Shown here in pieces: positions 34,439 through 37,791 of a stretch of 37,791 bases of DNA. The notes below the pieces were generated by a model. The model was not told the origin of the DNA. It made no database searches and saw only the letters and a list, made by a program, of their open reading frames with translations. The stretch spans positions 1 to 37,791 of the forward strand of contig NZ_FOFZ01000021.1 of the NCBI RefSeq assembly GCF_900111075.1, read 5' to 3'. The first letter of the stretch is position 1. The number at the start of each line of letters is the position of its first letter. The DNA is from Flavobacterium frigoris (GTDB taxonomy: Bacteria; Bacteroidota; Bacteroidia; Flavobacteriales; Flavobacteriaceae). Position numbers and translations under genes: made by a program.

Positions 34439-34653
34439 ATGGTACTGTTTTTATTATCAAAAAACGCAATAAATGCTAAACTCAAAATTGAATTAATTAC
34501 AAAGATGAAAATTTATATCCGCACTATTTAATAAAAAAGTAAGTTTATATTATAAAATTATTGGATTTTTATAATAGGAAACAGAATTTTCCTTTTGTAC
34601 GTTTTTTGCTATAGTCGCAAATTGCAGTAAGGTTAGCATACTAAGTTCCTTTT

Positions 34654-36336
34654 CTACGTTTTATAGACTGGAACTTCATTAAATTCCTGAGCTTGTTTTT
34701 CTTTCAATAAAAAATCTTTTACGGCCATCAGCATCGCTTTGTTAGACGTAAATAGCTCCCTGTTAAAATTAATAACCGTAGTAATATCAATTTTTTCTAA
34801 AGGGGCATTTTGTACCTCTGAATAGAAGTTGTTAAGTGCCGAAGTATAGTTGGCTTCTATCGAATTAAAAACATCCTGCAGGTTTTCAAAACTGGCAGGT
34901 GTTTCTTTGGTCATAAGCGCATTAAACTGCTGGTATAGTGCTTCCGTTTCCTGTCTGTGATGGATGAAAAAATTGTACTTAATGTCTTTTGATGAATGCC
35001 GGAGATTCGCAATATTAGTGCCTATATCCTTGACACTTTTTACCGAGTGTATGGAACTGCGTACAGCAGAAATGAACTGGTTGAGATTAGAGTGTTGCTC
35101 TGATTCTAATTTTGGCCTTAACTCTATATAAAAAACCTGAAGTTCGCCCTGCAACTGCTTTAGAAAATCATATTTTTCTTCAATTGTTTTAATAAAAAAT
35201 TTCTTTTCCTTATTGATGTTTTCATAGTCGGAACTATCACTGATATAGTGCGTATTAATTTTAAATAACTCTAAATTGAACAGCATGGAATTGTGTATGA
35301 AATATTCGGCTTCCCTTTTAAATAAGTCTAGGGCAGTTAATGGTTCTGCTGTGTTAGCATGTCCAATATAAGCGGTTACTGATTCATCAGAGTCTTTGAA
35401 AAAACGTTCCAGAAAATGGGTGAATTTATCTAATAGCGGTAAGAAGATGATAATTGAAAACAGGTTGATAATTGTGGAGAAAAGAACCAAAGCAATGAGG
35501 GGATCCTTGATACGAAATAGCTCAGTAATCAGGAATAGTATGGGGCTTAAAAAAAGATAAGCAAATAGGGTGACAAAAACATTGAAAAGAAGATTCCCGA
35601 GGACGATTCGCTTTTTTGAAGCGCTACCATCGATAGCACCAAGCATTATTTTAATAGTGGTTCCGGTTTGAGAACCTAATATTATGGCAGCAGCCATGGG
35701 CAGACTAACAGCCCCAACATGAAGGGCACTAAGTGTAAGAGCCATTGTTACCGAACTGGATTGAACTAATACGGTAATAATAAAACCAATTAATAAAAAA
35801 ACTGCCAATGACATAGACGCATATTGCGAAAAATCAAAAACTTTTACCTGAGCTTCCATGGATGTTTTCATAAAGGATAGACCAATAAATAACAAACCAA
35901 ATCCGAAAAGAAAATAGGAAATATAGCGATAGGTTTTTCGACTCCCGAACAAGATAAGAAGAACGCCTCCCGCACAAACCGCAGGATAAGAAACTACTTC
36001 TATGTCCATTTTAAATCCAAGTGTAGCGACCACCCAACTGTCAAGTGTTGTTCCCAGATTAGCACCTAGAATGATAGCCATTGCATTCCTCATGGTAAAT
36101 ACACCAGCACCCACAAAAGCTAGTACCATAAAGGAAACCATGGAGCTACTCTGAAGAACACCCGTTACGATTGCGCCACCAGTTACCGCGCCAATCTTGT
36201 TCTTGGTAATGCGTTGTAAAAAGAGTTTGAAACTCCTTCCAGAAAGATTTTTTAAAGACTCCTCCAGTAAATACATGGCAAATAGAAATAAGCCTATACC
36301 TGCACTGAGTTTAAGAATATGATAGAATGTATCCAT
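34654..36336 (-). CDS. Na/Pi cotransporter family protein with PhoU-like C-terminal domain
   Basis: An inner-membrane protein of 560 residues from the ATG at 36336 (MDTFYHILKLSAGIGLFLFA). The open frame extends 21 codons further, but that extension is not family-like. Two inverted repeats carry the QSSS motifs (GVLQSSSMVSF near 62 and VLVQSSSVTMAL near 200) that bind Na+ and phosphate in SLC34/NptA proteins. Residues from about 330 form a helical PhoU-like region, RQETEALYQQFNALM among others. It probably imports phosphate with sodium or controls phosphate flux. It is transcribed by itself, with 215 bases to tamB. Confidence 0.9.
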   Translation of the reverse strand: MDTFYHILKLSAGIGLFLFAMYLLEESLKNLSGRSFKLFLQRITKNKIGAVTGGAIVTGVLQSSSMVSFMVLAFVGAGVFTMRNAMAIILGANLGTTLDSWVVATLGFKMDIEVVSYPAVCAGGVLLILFGSRKTYRYISYFLFGFGLLFIGLSFMKTSMEAQVKVFDFSQYASMSLAVFLLIGFIITVLVQSSSVTMALTLSALHVGAVSLPMAAAIILGSQTGTTIKIMLGAIDGSASKKRIVLGNLLFNVFVTLFAYLFLSPILFLITELFRIKDPLIALVLFSTIINLFSIIIFLPLLDKFTHFLERFFKDSDESVTAYIGHANTAEPLTALDLFKREAEYFIHNSMLFNLELFKINTHYISDSSDYENINKEKKFFIKTIEEKYDFLKQLQGELQVFYIELRPKLESEQHSNLNQFISAVRSSIHSVKSVKDIGTNIANLRHSSKDIKYNFFIHHRQETEALYQQFNALMTKETPASFENLQDVFNSIEANYTSALNNFYSEVQNAPLEKIDITTVINFNRELFTSNKAMLMAVKDFLLKEKQAQEFNEVPVYKT

Positions 36337-36454
36337 AGCATAAAATATACTTAAAGGTAAGTTAAAATTCTTCGATATGAAAACAACACAATAACTCACA
36401 ATTACAACTAATAATTGGCGGTAATAATTTTAAGATGCCTGCCCCTGTTAAAAC

Positions 36455-36480
36455 AAACGCTGTTCAAACGCGTTTTTTAT
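36455..36480 (-). terminator. Weak terminator after the truncated haemoglobin gene
   Basis: AAACGC (36455-36460) and GCGTTT (36470-36475) form a 6-bp stem with a 9-base loop. On the minus strand the stem is followed by GTTTTAAC. It lies 29 bases after the globin stop. Confidence 0.35.
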
Positions 36481-36508
36481 AACAAAAGAGAATTATTGAA
36501 AACTAACT

Positions 36509-36883
36509 CTATAAAGAAACTACCATACTTTTTAAAGACCATAGAATGGCAAGAACATCTTTTTTAGATTCTTCATCAATATGATTATTTTCCAAAACTC
36601 CTAATATATCGTCAATGCCGTGCGCAAATTCTCCTCGACTTATATTCATTCCAGTATGTGTAGCGACCATATCTTTTCCAGAGTAGGTTTCCGGACCACC
36701 ACTACCAGCACTGAAAAATTTAACCGTATGTTTTTTAATTGAGGCTAAATGTTCCGGTTGTTCTTTAAGCGGAAGAAACCGTGCGTTTATAGCGGGATTG
36801 TTCATGTGTGCTTGAACCACTTCATTCACAATTTGATTAATTCCTATAGAGCCTCCTAAACGATCATAAAGTAGTTTAGTCAT
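36509..36883 (-). CDS. Group 1 truncated haemoglobin (TrHbN)
   Basis: A 124-residue 2-over-2 globin. LYDRLGGSIGINQIVNEVV is the conserved opening, and VATHTGMNIS gives the proximal haem ligand H76. FKxF-like KFFSAGSGGPETYSGKDM precedes it. Group 1 truncated haemoglobins bind O2 and NO, and some detoxify NO by dioxygenation. It is cytoplasmic, one gene, divergent from the GlsB-like gene. Its start codon is preceded by TTAATTTG (one base off the -7 consensus). Confidence 0.92.
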   Translation of the reverse strand: MTKLLYDRLGGSIGINQIVNEVVQAHMNNPAINARFLPLKEQPEHLASIKKHTVKFFSAGSGGPETYSGKDMVATHTGMNISRGEFAHGIDDILGVLENNHIDEESKKDVLAILWSLKSMVVSL

Positions 36884-37116
36884 AATATTGATAATTAAGA
36901 TTAAACGAATAAAAAGCAGTATTACAAATTAAATACTAGTACAGCGGTAGGAAGCAGAAAAACAGTTTATGGGAGTAGTTTATTGTATGTTACTACTTTA
37001 CGATTCTTTTTTAAAGAGCCCTAGTGATATCGCACTTTTATTATTTGTAATCATTTGTTTTTCAGGTTTTTATATATTTACTAACTTAAATTTTAAAAAT
37101 CAAACCCTTTTTTAAG

Positions 37117-37124
37117 TAACTTTA
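37117..37124 (+). promoter_or_regulatory. Possible -7 box of the GlsB-like gene
   Basis: TAACTTTA is one base from TAnnTTTG, and lies 49 bases before the ATG at 37174. No clear -33 TTG. Confidence 0.25.
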
Positions 37125-37173
37125 GCGCTACGTAGAACTAGAGTAATTGTTTAATATTTTAAATTATTTGAAT

Positions 37174-37437
37174 ATGTCAGGAGAAAGTCTTTTAGTGTGG
37201 TTACTTTTAGGAGTAGTAGCAGGATGGTTAGCCGGTCTAGTTATTAGCGGTGGTGGTTTCGGTATTATCGGCAACATAATTGTTGGTATTATCGGTAGTT
37301 TTTTAGGCGGTTGGCTTGGAGCAAAACTAGGAATTTCCGGCGCCGTGGTGGGAGGTTTTAGTGTAGCAAGTGTAGTTACAGCTGTTTTAGGAGCGGTCGT
37401 CCTACTATTTGTCGTTAGTTTAATAAGAAGGGTCTAG
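37174..37437 (+). CDS. GlsB/YeaQ/YmgE-like stress membrane protein (transglycosylase-associated family)
   Basis: An 87-residue glycine-rich membrane protein with three hydrophobic helices: about 5-22, 28-46 and 55-80. I chose the ATG at 37174 (MSGESLLVWLLLGVVAGWLAG) over the upstream TTG at 37147, because family members begin with this helix. GFGIIGNIIVGIIGSFLGGW holds the repeated GxxxG-like packing motifs. Relatives are induced by stress in Gram-positive and enteric bacteria, but their biochemical role is unknown; the name transglycosylase-associated is historical. A good terminator follows 29 bases after the stop. Confidence 0.88.
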   Translation: MSGESLLVWLLLGVVAGWLAGLVISGGGFGIIGNIIVGIIGSFLGGWLGAKLGISGAVVGGFSVASVVTAVLGAVVLLFVVSLIRRV

Positions 37438-37466
37438 GAAGTTAAATAACCACTTTAAAAATCACG

Positions 37467-37495
37467 AAGTCAATAGTTTTCTATTGACTTTTTTT
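37467..37495 (+). terminator. Rho-independent terminator after the GlsB-like gene
   Basis: AAGTCAATAG (37467-37476), loop TTTT, CTATTGACTT (37481-37490), then TTTTT. A perfect 10-bp stem with a T tract on the plus strand. Confidence 0.88.
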
Positions 37496-37791
37496 ATGCT
37501 GAATTTTAAATTTATTGATTCCAATACGTGACAATGATAAATAAAATTATCGCAAAAATTCCAACTTAAGGAACTGATGAAAAAATTGTAAGCTAATTTT
37601 TCAAGTCGGATTTCTTTCTTCAAATTTTGTATTCGTATCGAAAAAAAAGACAAAAGTGCTGAAATGGTTAATAATAAGGCGACAATAGAGGTGAATGGAT
37701 CAAGACATATTGTTGTGGGGAAATATTAAAATCTAGATCTTTGTGTTTCCAAATTATACCAAATGCAAGATTGTTATAGCGAACTAATCAA
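37496..37791. other. Right-edge non-coding stretch
   Basis: No credible gene, RNA or repeat was recognised from the terminator to the window end. Open frames here are short, AT-rich and lack family resemblance. A promoter or gene may begin beyond the edge. Confidence 0.6.

Noticed and set aside
34576..34593. AGGAAA/TTTCCT hairpin after the Na/Pi cotransporter gene
   Set aside because: It is only 6 bp, with no T tract in the direction of the gene, so termination there cannot be supported.
37462..37653. 63-codon minus-strand frame at the right edge
   Set aside because: It crosses the terminator of the GlsB-like gene, is rich in AT-driven Phe, Asn and Lys, and has no recognisable domain.
1..37791. 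Search for CRISPR arrays, insertion sequences, rRNA and prophage genes
   Set aside because: No regularly spaced repeats, transposase or integrase motifs, rRNA signature sequences or phage structural genes were seen in the window.

Overview
The window looks like a chromosomal segment of a Flavobacterium-like member of the Bacteroidota (class Flavobacteriia). Reasons: AT-rich DNA; genes that start without Shine-Dalgarno sequences; -7 boxes of the Bacteroidota type TAnnTTTG ahead of several genes; permissive lipoprotein signal peptides; and a lipoprotein Omp85 protein (TamL type) paired with TamB, the Bacteroidota form of the TAM system. Genus-level assignment is inference.

Layout. 1-1080: an abortive-infection (AbiJ/Abi_C-like, putative HEPN) gene lies between two imperfect-dyad elements that resemble integron attC sites, so it looks like a roughly 980 bp defence cassette. 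1177-4125: uvrA with its terminator and -7 box. 4232-4312: a structured intergenic repeat. 4351-5376: a class II Fic protein with a C-terminal excisionase-like domain, a possible dyad operator and a -7 box almost touching the start codon. 5391-12016: a leftward run of ClC channel, AlkD-type DNA glycosylase, two tandem 561-residue gamma-glutamyltransferase lipoproteins and an ACP phosphodiesterase-like protein. 12064-13561: glmM, rightward, with a strong terminator. 13639-17577: leftward DoxX, aminoglycoside/choline kinase-like phosphotransferase, serine hydrolase and YhdH-type quinone oxidoreductase. 17717-18043: a divergent HxlR regulator that lacks a normal start codon. 18154-21309: a GMC oxidoreductase / alpha-beta hydrolase / CIA30 operon. 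21449-25207: NUDIX hydrolase, four-helix membrane protein, a long Cys/Met-metabolism PLP enzyme and a GNAT acetyltransferase. 25506-26933: single-chain L-serine dehydratase. 27163-34438: tamL-tamB envelope operon (tamB first). 34654-37437: Na/Pi cotransporter with PhoU-like tail, truncated haemoglobin and a GlsB/YeaQ-like small membrane protein with a terminator.

Most genes are ordinary housekeeping or envelope functions. The stretches that deserve a second look are the cassette-like defence locus at the left edge, the Fic operator region, the HxlR start and the GMC/hydrolase/CIA30 operon. No rRNA, convincing tRNA, CRISPR array, transposase or integrase gene was seen. All family assignments come from reading motifs by eye; no database search was run.
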